Assembly (NCBI GenBank): GCA_021772895.1
Contig: JAJFLC010000008.1
Span: forward strand, 1-54,621
Length of the DNA stretch: 54,621 nt
DNA from: Mariprofundaceae bacterium
GTDB lineage: Bacteria; Pseudomonadota; Zetaproteobacteria; Mariprofundales; Mariprofundaceae
Direction of reading: 5' to 3'
Part shown: in pieces, positions 17,954-25,368 of the stretch
Layout of the letters: every line of letters begins with the position of its first letter
Numbering within the stretch: the stretch's first letter is position 1
Notes under the pieces: model-generated
Databases searched by the model: none
What the model was told of the DNA's origin: nothing
What the model saw: only the letters and a program-made list of their open reading frames with translations
Program-made: the position numbers and the translations under genes

Positions 17954-19356
17954 TTTGATTGCTCCTGAGCCAGCGCTACAGAACGGAACATGGCTGTAGC
18001 CTTGTTGACACACTCCTGATACTCACTGGCCGGGTCTGAATCAGCCACAATGCCTGCACCAGCTTGGACGTTAATCACATCATCCTGAATCACCGCTGTA
18101 CGAATGATAATGGCGGTATCCATGCGCGCTCCACCAAAAGAGATGTAACCAATGCAACCACCGTAGGGGCCACGTTTTTCATTTTCGAGTTCATTAATGA
18201 TCTGCATGGCCCGGATTTTTGGAGCACCTGAGAGTGTACCTGCCGGGAATGTGGCTGCTAAGAGGTCAAGTGCATCCACATCATGCCTTAAGTCACCTTC
18301 AACCTGAGAGACGATATGCATGACATGCGAATAGCGCTCGATACCCATTGATTCGCTCACCGTGATTGATCCATATTCGCATACACGGCCAAGATCATTG
18401 CGCCCCAGATCAACAAGCATGAGATGCTCGGCCAGTTCTTTTTTGTCCTGAAGAAGATCCTGCTCAAAAACCTGATCTTCATTCTCATTTTCACCACGCG
18501 GACGTGTGCCTGCAATCGGGCGTACAATGGCTCGATTGCCCTCCTTGCGGACCAGAATTTCAGGTGATGATCCGATCAAAACAGTGTCATCCACATGCAG
18601 ATAAAAGAGATATGGAGAAGGGTTGATATGTCGAACCGCTCTGTAAATCGAAAGTGGATCACAGGTGAGCGGTGCAGAAAAACGTTGAGACAGTACCACT
18701 TGAAAGATATCACCGGCCAGAATGTACTCCTTGGCCTGTGCTACCATGGCCTCATATTCAGCCTGCGCCATGTGTGATTTTGGGGCGGCAGTATGATCAT
18801 AATCACTGTCCAGATGCATCGGTTCCGGCGCACTGTTTTCAGCAAGCTTTTGCTCCATACTGTTCAGAAGTTTTGTGGCTTCCAGTGCATCATTCTCGAG
18901 CACGCACAGATGCATGACCCCTTTCAAACTGTCCATGATCACAAAACGATCAATCAGCATAAAGGCAGCGATGGGCGCATCCGTTGAGGCGGCTTCCACA
19001 CCCGGTTCAAAGCGATGGATAATGTCGTAGGAGAAATAACCCACAGCCCCGCCGCTGAAAGGTAAGTCCCCAACAGCTTCAGCAGCCTCCTGAGCGATAA
19101 CCTCCTGACGGATCCATGTGAGAATATCGTTTCCAGCCTGGCTGGATGCAGTGCCATCACGATGATGAACTTCCAGAGTGTCTTTTTGTTCGATAGAAAT
19201 CTGTGAGGGTTCAAAGCCAATGATGCTGAATCGGCCCCAGTGTTCACCACCTTCAGCACTTTCAAAAAGAAAACATTCGCCATTGCCACGAAGGCGCGAA
19301 AATACGGAGACCGGTGTATCACAGTCGGCTGAAAGCGTGCGTCTGAAAAGTTTCAT
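17950..19356 (-). CDS. trpE: anthranilate synthase component I
   Basis: 468 residues from ATG at 19356, with GAGGGTGG about 8 nt upstream; a TTG at 19371 would overlap that SD. It converts chorismate plus ammonia to anthranilate. The N-terminal regulatory region has LFESAEGGEHWGRFSIIGFE, which carries the Trp-binding LLES-like motif as LFES. Catalytic motifs include AKEYILAGDIFQVVLSQRF, IAGTRPRGENENED, LVDLGRNDLGRV and TFPAGTLSGAPKIRAM. First gene of trpEGDC and divergent from tRNA-Ala. I see no Trp-rich leader peptide or attenuator. Confidence 0.96.
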   Translation of the reverse strand: MKLFRRTLSADCDTPVSVFSRLRGNGECFLFESAEGGEHWGRFSIIGFEPSQISIEQKDTLEVHHRDGTASSQAGNDILTWIRQEVIAQEAAEAVGDLPFSGGAVGYFSYDIIHRFEPGVEAASTDAPIAAFMLIDRFVIMDSLKGVMHLCVLENDALEATKLLNSMEQKLAENSAPEPMHLDSDYDHTAAPKSHMAQAEYEAMVAQAKEYILAGDIFQVVLSQRFSAPLTCDPLSIYRAVRHINPSPYLFYLHVDDTVLIGSSPEILVRKEGNRAIVRPIAGTRPRGENENEDQVFEQDLLQDKKELAEHLMLVDLGRNDLGRVCEYGSITVSESMGIERYSHVMHIVSQVEGDLRHDVDALDLLAATFPAGTLSGAPKIRAMQIINELENEKRGPYGGCIGYISFGGARMDTAIIIRTAVIQDDVINVQAGAGIVADSDPASEYQECVNKATAMFRSVALAQEQSK

Positions 19357-19377
19357 TTTAGCCACCCTCAAATGCTG

Positions 19378-19407
19378 TTGACACTATCATAAGCTCATGG
19401 CTGTATT
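19378..19407 (+). promoter_or_regulatory. predicted sigma70 promoter of tRNA-Ala with GC-rich discriminator
   Basis: A perfect TTGACA (19378-19383) is followed, after 18 nt, by TGTATT (19402-19407; 4 of 6 consensus bases). The next bases are CGCGGCCGC, a GC-rich discriminator typical of stable-RNA promoters under ppGpp/DksA control. Transcription would start about 28 nt before the tRNA. The trpE promoter must lie on the opposite strand in the same 85-nt gap. Confidence 0.55.
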
Positions 19408-19441
19408 CGCGGCCGCAAAAGTTCGCAAGATCGATTGCTCT

Positions 19442-19517
19442 GGGGCCATAGCTCAGCTGGGAGAGCGCTACGCTGGCAGCGTAGAGGTCGACGGTTCGAT
19501 CCCGTCTGGCTCCACCA
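19442..19517 (+). tRNA. tRNA-Ala, anticodon GGC
   Basis: 76 nt including an encoded CCA end. Acceptor stem GGGGCCA/TGGCTCC with one G-U pair, D arm AGCTCAGCTGGGAGAGC, anticodon stem CTACG/CGTAG enclosing loop CTGGCAG (anticodon GGC at positions 34-36, reading GCC and GCU), and T arm GACGGTTCGATCCCGTC. It is a single tRNA, not part of an rRNA operon. Confidence 0.97.
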
Positions 19518-19523
19518 GACACA

Positions 19524-19565
19524 AGGCCGGGAATCACACGATTGTGGTTTCCGGCTTTTCTTTTT
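19524..19565 (+). terminator. rho-independent terminator of tRNA-Ala
   Basis: GCCGGGAATCAC (19526-19537) pairs with GTGGTTTCCGGC (19544-19555), 12 bp with two wobble pairs and a 6-nt loop. The run TTTTCTTTTT follows. The 3' arm is also the point where the first copy of the long direct repeat begins (19546). Confidence 0.88.
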
Positions 19566-19941
19566 AAAGCGCTGATATTTGCGATCGTTTTCATGTGTTG
19601 CGAAACATACATTCTCTGCAATCAGGCCGCTATACCGGATTGATCCGCAAGGTTTGGTTTTGGTGACAAAATGTTGCTGTTTAACGATTAGCGAAAAACA
19701 CTCTTTTTCACAAATTATCTTGCCGTAAAAGGCCATAAAAGACTGTTTTTACGGAAATTATTTGTATGGTTTGTGTATTTTGCAGGCTTTTTGGTTGCTT
19801 TAGGAAAAATGAAGGTAATTCACTGCTGATTCCGTTTGCCCGGCTTGAGAAAGTTGGAAGGGAGGTTGCTTGAAGATATGAGCTTAAAGAAAAACTGGAT
19901 GCAACCTAGATAAATATCAAGTTATGAAAGCCTGACCCTGT
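19546..19941 (+). repeat. long direct repeat, copy 1 (downstream of tRNA-Ala)
   Basis: About 396 bp that is highly similar to 21192-21516. It begins inside the 3' arm of the tRNA terminator (GGTTTCCGGCTTTTC) and ends at GCCTGACCCTGT. The alignment with copy 2 is gap-free for some 240 bp at offset 1646, with a handful of substitutions. Copy 1 then carries 71 extra bp between two GGTTGCTT octamers (19793-19800 and 19864-19871) that copy 2 lacks. No convincing gene lies in it. Confidence 0.9.
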
Positions 19942-20052
19942 GTTCTCTGAGCCCATAGCGATTTCAGCCCTGCTGTAGCTCTCTTCCAGAGACATCTCAC
20001 CGAGCAGTTCCCAGTAATGTGATAGATAGATTTGGTAGTTTTGATATTTCAT
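19906..20052 (-). CDS. possible 48-residue small protein, unknown
   Basis: The ATG at 20052 follows an SD-like CAGAGGTGCAAT. The frame reads MKYQNYQIYLSHYWELLGEM, then a Glu-rich segment (SLEESYSRAEIAMGSENTGS), and stops at 19906. I do not recognise it. Its last ~12 codons lie in direct repeat copy 1, so the reading frame may be the remnant of a longer gene cut by the rearrangement. Weak support: only an SD and an open frame. Confidence 0.3.
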   Translation of the reverse strand: MKYQNYQIYLSHYWELLGEMSLEESYSRAEIAMGSENTGSGFHNLIFI

Positions 20053-20337
20053 ATTGCACCTCTGTTTAAGAGATGCAACACGCTGTCTATTAATTACCTC
20101 ACTAGAAAGAAGAAGACAGGATACGTTTTACTTGAAATGTAAAACTCCTGCTAAGGGGCGCAGCCCCCTAGACTCCTGCTCAAGATTGTAATATTATACA
20201 CGCATAAACTATTAACTTTATTCTACGATAAATAATTAATGCTATTTTAATGTAATTTTAATTAAACTCTGAAACACTTCATTCACAACTCACCCCTTGG
20301 ATTGGTTATTAGATTAACTCTTGCTTGGGGCGGAAAG
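19942..20337. other. non-coding stretch between direct repeat copy 1 and the NYN gene
   Basis: Apart from the small minus-strand frame whose start lies at 20052, I see no gene. The stretch contains the GC-rich hairpin described at 20144-20180, then about 100 bp of very A/T-rich DNA (20181-20280). Base composition differs visibly from the neighbouring operons, in line with DNA that was gained or is decaying. Confidence 0.6.
20144..20180. repeat. small hairpin flanked by 9-bp direct repeats
   Basis: Two copies of ACTCCTGCT (20144-20152 and 20172-20180) flank a hairpin, GGGGC-GCA-GCCCC (20155-20167). The layout resembles a tiny insertion with target duplication, or a structured repetitive unit. 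Its origin is unknown. Confidence 0.5.
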
Positions 20338-20358
20338 ACCGCCAAATGGCGGTTTTTT
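20338..20358 (+). terminator. terminator-like hairpin upstream of the NYN gene
   Basis: ACCGCC/GGCGGT with a short A/T loop, followed by TTTTTT. It would end any transcript coming from the left and so insulate the NYN gene, whose start is 22 nt further on. No annotated gene on the left obviously needs it, so it may belong to an unseen small RNA or act as an attenuator. Confidence 0.7.
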
Positions 20359-20380
20359 CATTTGTGGGTAAGGGGAGAGT

Positions 20381-21067
20381 TTGAAGACCGCTATTTATAT
20401 TGACGGGTTTAATCTTTATTACGGACGCCTGAAAAATACGCCACATAAGTGGTTGGATTTACATTCACTATTTGCTGACAAAATCATTCATGTTCAAGAG
20501 CCTTCATCTCAAGTTGAAAAAATAAGCTTCTTTACTGCTGATGTGTTGGGTAAGTTCGCATCACGAGGAACCTTGGCTAACGAGGCACAAGATTCATATC
20601 ACAGAGCGCTGAGAAATGTACACCCCGGCATGGTTGAAGTCATAAAGGGCTATCATTCTCCTCAGAAGATGCATTACCCAGTATATAAGACTCCTCCTGA
20701 TAAATCTGACAAGGTTGCTATATGGCGTCTTGAAGAGAAGCAAACAGATGTAAACATTGCTTTGCATGCATATAGAGATGCGCTTTCAGGGGATTATGAG
20801 CAGATAGTGCTGGTTACTAATGATGCTGACCTTGTGCCTTTACTTAAAATGCTCCGTGAGGATGTGGGTGGAAAGGTTAAAGTCGGAGTGGTTTTTCCGA
20901 TTAAAAAGGTTGAATGTCTTGAAGAGTCCCGACCTCAAGGTAGTGCATTAATCAAATATGCAGATTGGACACGACGCCATATTTTGGATGAAGAGTTGGA
21001 GGCATCACAGTTTCCAGAAATGATTCCGACTAAAAAGAAGCCAATAAGAAAGCCATCGTATTGGTGA
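20381..21067 (+). CDS. NYN-domain (PIN-like) putative ribonuclease
   Basis: 228 residues from TTG at 20381, with AAGGGGAG just upstream; no in-frame ATG suits the family start. NYN domains are PIN-like metal-dependent RNases. Acidic-site motifs are visible: AIYIDGFNLYY (Asp8, Asn11), EEKQTDVNIALHA (Glu118/119, Asp123) and VLVTNDADLVPLL (Asn147, Asp148, Asp150). The C-terminal ~25 residues are basic (TKKKPIRKPSYW), fitting RNA binding. It is the only gene between two long direct repeats downstream of tRNA-Ala, which suggests acquisition or duplication. The target is unknown; defence or RNA turnover are possible. Confidence 0.87.
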   Translation: MKTAIYIDGFNLYYGRLKNTPHKWLDLHSLFADKIIHVQEPSSQVEKISFFTADVLGKFASRGTLANEAQDSYHRALRNVHPGMVEVIKGYHSPQKMHYPVYKTPPDKSDKVAIWRLEEKQTDVNIALHAYRDALSGDYEQIVLVTNDADLVPLLKMLREDVGGKVKVGVVFPIKKVECLEESRPQGSALIKYADWTRRHILDEELEASQFPEMIPTKKKPIRKPSYW

Positions 21068-21191
21068 ATCATTAATGAGGCTTTTTAATTGAGCTTGTAC
21101 AAGTACTTGCTAGTTGGTTAGCTAGGTAGTACAAATCGTGTCTATCTGACGTTATGTACTAAAAGTTAGATTGTTGAGGTTGAGAATTAAG

Positions 21192-21516
21192 GGTTTCAGG
21201 CTTTTCTTTTTAAAGCGCTGATATTTGCGATCGTTTTCATGTGTTGCGAAACATACATTCTCTGCAATCAGGCCGCTATACCGAATTGATCCGCAAGGTT
21301 TAGTTTTGATGACAAAATGTCGTTGTTTAACGATTAGCGAAAAACACTCTTTTTCACAAATTATCTCGCCGAAAAAGGCCATAAAAGACTGTTTTTACGG
21401 AAATTATTTGTATGATTTATGTGTTTTGCAGGTTTTTAGTTGCTTGAAGATGATGAGCTTAAAGAAAAACTGGATGCAACCCAGAGAAATATCAAGTTAT
21501 GAAAGCCTGACCCTGT
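21192..21516 (+). repeat. long direct repeat, copy 2
   Basis: About 325 bp matching 19546-19941. It begins with GGTTTCAGGCTTTTC, which is the tRNA-terminator 3' arm without its 5' arm. It lacks the 71 bp between the octamers of copy 1. After the shared GCCTGACCCTGT the two copies diverge. Here the flank continues to an A/G-rich segment and GGGGACGCTACCC (21533-21545). Confidence 0.9.
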
Positions 21517-21695
21517 TTCCTCTGGGCAAAAGGGGACGCTACCCTTTAAATGAAATCACCTTAATACCGAGGGAGTTTCGGATAAATCTAACTAAAAGAG
21601 GTTTACAAACAAACGTTAAAACTAAATTGGGTTATTTTAGATAAAATCCTTTGAAAATAATAATTTAATATTAATTTAACAATTATATTATATGT

Positions 21696-21720
21696 AAAAA
21701 GGCTAAAAATAGCTTTTTAG
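21696..21720 (+). terminator. A/T-rich terminator-like hairpin
   Basis: AAAAAGGCTA and TAGCTTTTT pair around a short A-rich loop, with one bulge. The stem is weak, but it sits in the 691-nt gap between the NYN gene and the SDR gene and could end the NYN transcript. Nothing else in 21517-21800 looks like a gene. Confidence 0.45.
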
Positions 21721-21800
21721 GGCAATGATAAAGTAAGAAAAAATTCAAATTAAAAGCAGTGTACGATGACACCGATTTCACAGTGAAGGGAATCGGCGGT

Positions 21801-22730
21801 ATGCTAGCCAACGAAAAAAAATCTGAGTGCGGGGCGAAGTCCGCTGGATACGTTTTGAATCATACGATACAGACATTGTTGATTTTGGGTTGTGGTTATG
21901 TCGGTGAAAAGCTGGCGGCTGCATGTTTACGGCAGGGTATACAGATTATTGCTACAACACGTAGTAAAAAGCGGGCAGAAGCACTGCGGGTTATGGGGAT
22001 TGATGCTGTGGTGGTTGATTCGCCAGCGTTGTTGCCGGATGATATTTTACAGCAATGTGATGCGATATTGGATTCGATTCCACTGACTCGCCATGAAGAA
22101 GGCATGCATGCTTCGCAGGTTGATTGGTTGCCTGCGATCACACCAAAGTTGCATAATCTTGCATGGGCGGGATATCTCTCTACAACAGGGGTTTATGGCG
22201 ATGCAGAGGGTGCATGGGTGGATGAGCTTTATCCATGCCAACCCACAAGTGAAAGAGGAAGGCAAAGGCTTGTGGCTGAGAAGGCATGGCTTGATTCACC
22301 TCTGCCCGCAGAGATTTTTCGTCTGGCAGGAATTTATGGGCCAGAACGGAATATTGTCCCCCGTCTTAAAGCTGGTGGTTATAAGGCTGTAAAATGGAAC
22401 CCTCCTCATTTTTCGAGCCGAATTCATGTGGATGATATTGTGATGGCGCTTGTTGTTGCGATGACATCACCAAGGCGAGGACGCATTATTAATCTGGCAG
22501 ATGATGAGCCATGCCCACATGTTGATTATGTGACTGAGTTTGCAAGGCTCATCGGCGCGCCAGCACCTCAGCTACTCACGCCGGAAGAGGGTGAGCAGGA
22601 GCTTTCAGCTGCGATGCTTGATTTTTTCCGGGATAATAAACGTGTATCGAATCGATTATTACATAGAGAGTTGCTACCAAGGCTTAATTACCCGGGTTTT
22701 AAAGATGCCGTAGAAGGGTTGGATGTTTAA
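21801..22730 (+). CDS. NAD(P)-binding SDR-family protein, YeeZ-like
   Basis: 309 residues if ATG 21801 is used (GAAGGG about 10 nt upstream). A GTG at 21759 has no SD, and a TTG at 21855 would place the Rossmann motif nearer the N-terminus. The nucleotide-binding loop LLILGCGYVGEKLAAACLRQ is clear, followed by YLSTTGVYGD, which carries the catalytic-type Tyr-Gly context of extended/atypical SDRs, then AEIFRLAGIYGPERN and SSRIHVDDIVMAL. The substrate is unknown. It resembles the YeeZ group of nucleoside-diphosphate-sugar epimerase relatives. Confidence 0.8.
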   Translation: MLANEKKSECGAKSAGYVLNHTIQTLLILGCGYVGEKLAAACLRQGIQIIATTRSKKRAEALRVMGIDAVVVDSPALLPDDILQQCDAILDSIPLTRHEEGMHASQVDWLPAITPKLHNLAWAGYLSTTGVYGDAEGAWVDELYPCQPTSERGRQRLVAEKAWLDSPLPAEIFRLAGIYGPERNIVPRLKAGGYKAVKWNPPHFSSRIHVDDIVMALVVAMTSPRRGRIINLADDEPCPHVDYVTEFARLIGAPAPQLLTPEEGEQELSAAMLDFFRDNKRVSNRLLHRELLPRLNYPGFKDAVEGLDV

Positions 22731-22733
22731 AGG

Positions 22734-22835
22734 TTATGCCAGAGTAATGATAATGATCATGGCCAGCATGAATCCAGTAATAACCCAGGCTTGCCAACGG
22801 GGAAGTGATTTGACGTTTTCCTGATGTCTGATCAT
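22734..22835 (-). CDS. possible 33-residue single-pass membrane peptide
   Basis: Reading from ATG at 22835 it encodes MIRHQENVKSLPRWQAW, then a hydrophobic helix (VITGFMLAMIIIITLA), and stops at 22734, antisense to and 3 nt beyond the SDR stop. The basic N-terminus and C-terminal helix are typical of small inner-membrane proteins. The SD is poor. I do not recognise a family. It lies in an otherwise gene-free 185-nt gap. Confidence 0.4.
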   Translation of the reverse strand: MIRHQENVKSLPRWQAWVITGFMLAMIIIITLA

Positions 22836-22915
22836 GTAACTATTTTTCGCCAGTTAATGGGTGAACTTTAATGAATCGCTATAAAATTTCTGCCATGTAG
22901 TGCTAGGCTAGCCCT

Positions 22916-23305
22916 ATGCAGATACATATGCCGATGGATCAGTTTCAATATCTGGCTGAGAAGGCGATGGCTTCACTGCCTGAAAAATTTCGGGATGCCA
23001 TCGAAAATGTGGTGATTTGTATCGAAGAAGAACCCGATACTGATACGCTTGAAGCGATGCGAGCTGAATCATCAAATGAGCTTCTTGGCCTTTATCAGGG
23101 CTGGCCGCTGCCGGAGCGTGGCATCAGTTATGCAGGTCACTTACCGGATACGATTCATTTGTACCGTAAGCCTATTCTCGCTTTTTGCGACGAAACAGGA
23201 GAATTACCGGAACATTGTGTCCGACATGTATTGATTCATGAAATTGGACATTATTTTGGGTTTAGTGATGAAGAGATGGAGGCCATTGAGTGTCAGCAAC
23301 CATAA
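22916..23305 (+). CDS. zincin-like metallopeptidase family protein
   Basis: 129 residues. The C-terminal VLIHEIGHYFGFSDEEMEAI holds the HEXXH zinc site plus the downstream Asp/Glu-rich tail of the small metallopeptidase family (Zincin_1 type). The N-terminus DQFQYLAEKAMASLPEKFRD is also family-like. Two ATG codons (22916 and 22928) are possible starts. Its last 16 nt overlap the start of the moxR-like gene, suggesting co-expression. The substrate is unknown. Confidence 0.87.
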   Translation: MQIHMPMDQFQYLAEKAMASLPEKFRDAIENVVICIEEEPDTDTLEAMRAESSNELLGLYQGWPLPERGISYAGHLPDTIHLYRKPILAFCDETGELPEHCVRHVLIHEIGHYFGFSDEEMEAIECQQP

Positions 23306-24231
23306 AAGAAGATGTACGGGAAGATATGCGGGGAAAAATCAAGGCACTGGAAGTACAGTTGTCTCACGTCGTAGCAGGAAAACAGCAGGCCATTCGGCAG
23401 GTATTGATTGCCATGTTTTGTGGTGGGCATGTGTTGATTGAAGATTTGCCAGGTATGGGAAAAACGACATTGGCGCAGGCACTTGCAGCAAGTATGGATA
23501 CAGATTTTGGTCGCATTCAGTTTACGGCGGATCTGTTACCTGCTGATATTATTGGCGTGGATATTTTTAATCCCGCAGAGCGATGTTTTGAATTTCATCC
23601 CGGACCAATTTTTCACCATATTGTGCTTGCGGATGAAATTAATCGAGCCACGCCTAAGGCACAGTCCGCACTGCTTGAAGCGATGGCCGAAGGGCAGGTG
23701 AGTATTGAGCGAGAGACACGCAAATTACCGACGCCTTTTTTTGTGATCGCAACACAGAATCCTACAGAACACCTTGGCACCTTTCCTTTGCCTGAATCAC
23801 AGCTTGATCGCTTTTTCATGCGTTTATCATTGGGGTATCCGGATCAGCAGTCTGAAAGACAGTTATTAAAGGGTGAAGTGGGCCGTGAGCAATTGCAGGG
23901 TCTGAAACCTGTTGTAACGCTGCAACTGCTTGAGAAGGTTCGTTCGCAGGCTCAGCAAATACATGTATCAGATATATTGATGGACTATCTGTTGCAGTTG
24001 CTTGAGTTGAGCAGAAATGGTGAATGGCTAAAGCAGGGTGTTTCGCCTCGTGCGGGAAAAGATCTGCTTCAAGCTGCAAAAACATTGGCATGGATGGATG
24101 ACAGGGATTATGTGACTGCTGCGGATGTGCAGGCGGTGTGGTTGCCATGTCTGGCACATCGTGTGGTAGCGGCAGGTAATCATGAGGCCGCATTGATGCA
24201 GGTACTGGAGAGTGTGGCGGTACCGGCTTAA
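23290..24231 (+). CDS. MoxR-family AAA+ ATPase
   Basis: 313 residues from GTG at 23290, overlapping the metallopeptidase gene; ATG 23326 is an alternative. Walker A is in EDLPGMGKTTLAQALAAS, Walker B in HHIVLADEINRATPKAQSAL, sensor 1 in FFVIATQNPTEHLGTFPLPE, and a C-terminal lid domain follows with SPRAGKDLLQAAKTLAWMDD. MoxR ATPases act as chaperones in clusters with DUF58 and transglutaminase-like genes, as here. The membrane process served is unknown. Confidence 0.93.
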   Translation: MSATIKEDVREDMRGKIKALEVQLSHVVAGKQQAIRQVLIAMFCGGHVLIEDLPGMGKTTLAQALAASMDTDFGRIQFTADLLPADIIGVDIFNPAERCFEFHPGPIFHHIVLADEINRATPKAQSALLEAMAEGQVSIERETRKLPTPFFVIATQNPTEHLGTFPLPESQLDRFFMRLSLGYPDQQSERQLLKGEVGREQLQGLKPVVTLQLLEKVRSQAQQIHVSDILMDYLLQLLELSRNGEWLKQGVSPRAGKDLLQAAKTLAWMDDRDYVTAADVQAVWLPCLAHRVVAAGNHEAALMQVLESVAVPA

Positions 24232-24330
24232 TAACCGATCGTGGTTTGTTTCATATTCCTCTCCAATGACTGGTTTCCTTTGATGTTAAGGCTTGAAGGA
24301 AGGGTGGACAAAATGTCTGAAAACGGATGA

Positions 24331-25368
24331 ATGACATTGGCATATGACCCGGCTGATTTAAGACTGCCCAGCGGACTATTAAGGCTGCTGGATGTGCTGG
24401 TGCGGTTACGCATTTCGGTTTCACCTGCATGGCAACTTGGCATGACCCGGCCGGGAGTGATGTTGCTCGCTGTACTGGTTGGTGTGTGGCTGGCTGCATT
24501 CTATTCGGGCAATAATCTATTGTATTTATGCGGTGCGATGCTGATGTCTTTGGCGATTGCCTCCGTTTGGCAGGCTGTTCGTTTGTTAAAGTCGATTCCC
24601 TTTCTGGCGGTGAACTTTCCCGAATATACACAAGCAGAAGAAGCGTTTGTTTTACGAAAAATGTTGCCTGTTGCATCACTTTCGATAGGGCTTGTAGATG
24701 TGATATGGCATGCCGATGCGGTTGATGTTCAGTTGCAGTTGCGATTGGATAAATCAGCGCTTCTAACCGGGCGGGTGTTGGCAGGTCAACGCGGTGTGTT
24801 CAAGCTTCGCAAACAAACGCTGGCGACAAGTGCACCGCTTGGTTTGTGGCAACTCAGCTATACGAGGGATGAGGCATTGGATTGGGTGGTATTGCCCAGG
24901 CCTGTGTTATGGCAGGCATCGATGTCTGGCAATGTTGCTGAGAGACAGGTGTTTGAAGGGGATGAACTGCGAGATTTGCGGGGTTATATGCCGGGAGACC
25001 CAATTTCGCGTATTCACTGGCGTAAGGCTGCTTCCGATAGTGCCCGCTGGTCGGTGAAGCGATTTGAAGCACATGAAAATGAAATCGAAACGATGAAGCT
25101 TCGGATCGATTTGCGTGTGCCGGGAATGACAGGAGAAACGGCAGGCGCGAAGTCTTTTGAATATCTTCTTAGTCAGGCATGGTACTGGGTGGAAGGCCAT
25201 CTGAAAAAGGATAAATCCGCCGTTGAGGTTGTGCTGGGCCATCAGCAGTTTGAGTTGTCACAGCCTGAGCAAAAACAGGCATGTATCAAAGCGTTGGCAA
25301 TGGCCATGCCTCAGCAGACTGCTCCTGTAGGCCAGGGTGGCATATTACTCTCGCTGGTGAATGATTAA
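24331..25368 (+). CDS. DUF58 domain protein, membrane-anchored
   Basis: 345 residues. Two hydrophobic helices lie near residues 40-75 (PGVMLLAVLVGVWLAAF and NLLYLCGAMLMSLAIAS). The DUF58 signature is LRGYMPGDPISRIHWRKAAS, around residues 212-235, followed by WSVKRFEAHENE. It lies in the moxR-DUF58-tgpA arrangement and abuts the next gene directly. Such proteins are thought to partner the MoxR ATPase. Confidence 0.92.
   Translation: MTLAYDPADLRLPSGLLRLLDVLVRLRISVSPAWQLGMTRPGVMLLAVLVGVWLAAFYSGNNLLYLCGAMLMSLAIASVWQAVRLLKSIPFLAVNFPEYTQAEEAFVLRKMLPVASLSIGLVDVIWHADAVDVQLQLRLDKSALLTGRVLAGQRGVFKLRKQTLATSAPLGLWQLSYTRDEALDWVVLPRPVLWQASMSGNVAERQVFEGDELRDLRGYMPGDPISRIHWRKAASDSARWSVKRFEAHENEIETMKLRIDLRVPGMTGETAGAKSFEYLLSQAWYWVEGHLKKDKSAVEVVLGHQQFELSQPEQKQACIKALAMAMPQQTAPVGQGGILLSLVND

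Noticed and set aside
19357-19441. Trp leader peptide or attenuator before trpE
   Set aside because: No short frame with Trp codons and no terminator/antiterminator pair is visible in the gap.
19358-19736. Minus-strand frames (64-113 residues) across tRNA-Ala and the first direct repeat
   Set aside because: They run antisense through the tRNA, giving the familiar spurious RRDRTVDLYAAS-type translation. The matching frame in copy 2 (21152-21382) differs at several codons without a bias to silent changes.
19442-21516. Integrase-mediated island in tRNA-Ala
   Set aside because: No integrase gene is present, and the repeat starts after the tRNA 3' end, so it does not restore a tRNA end as att sites do.
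22853-22915. Short frames just before the metallopeptidase
   Set aside because: They lack an SD or a start and are only a few codons long.
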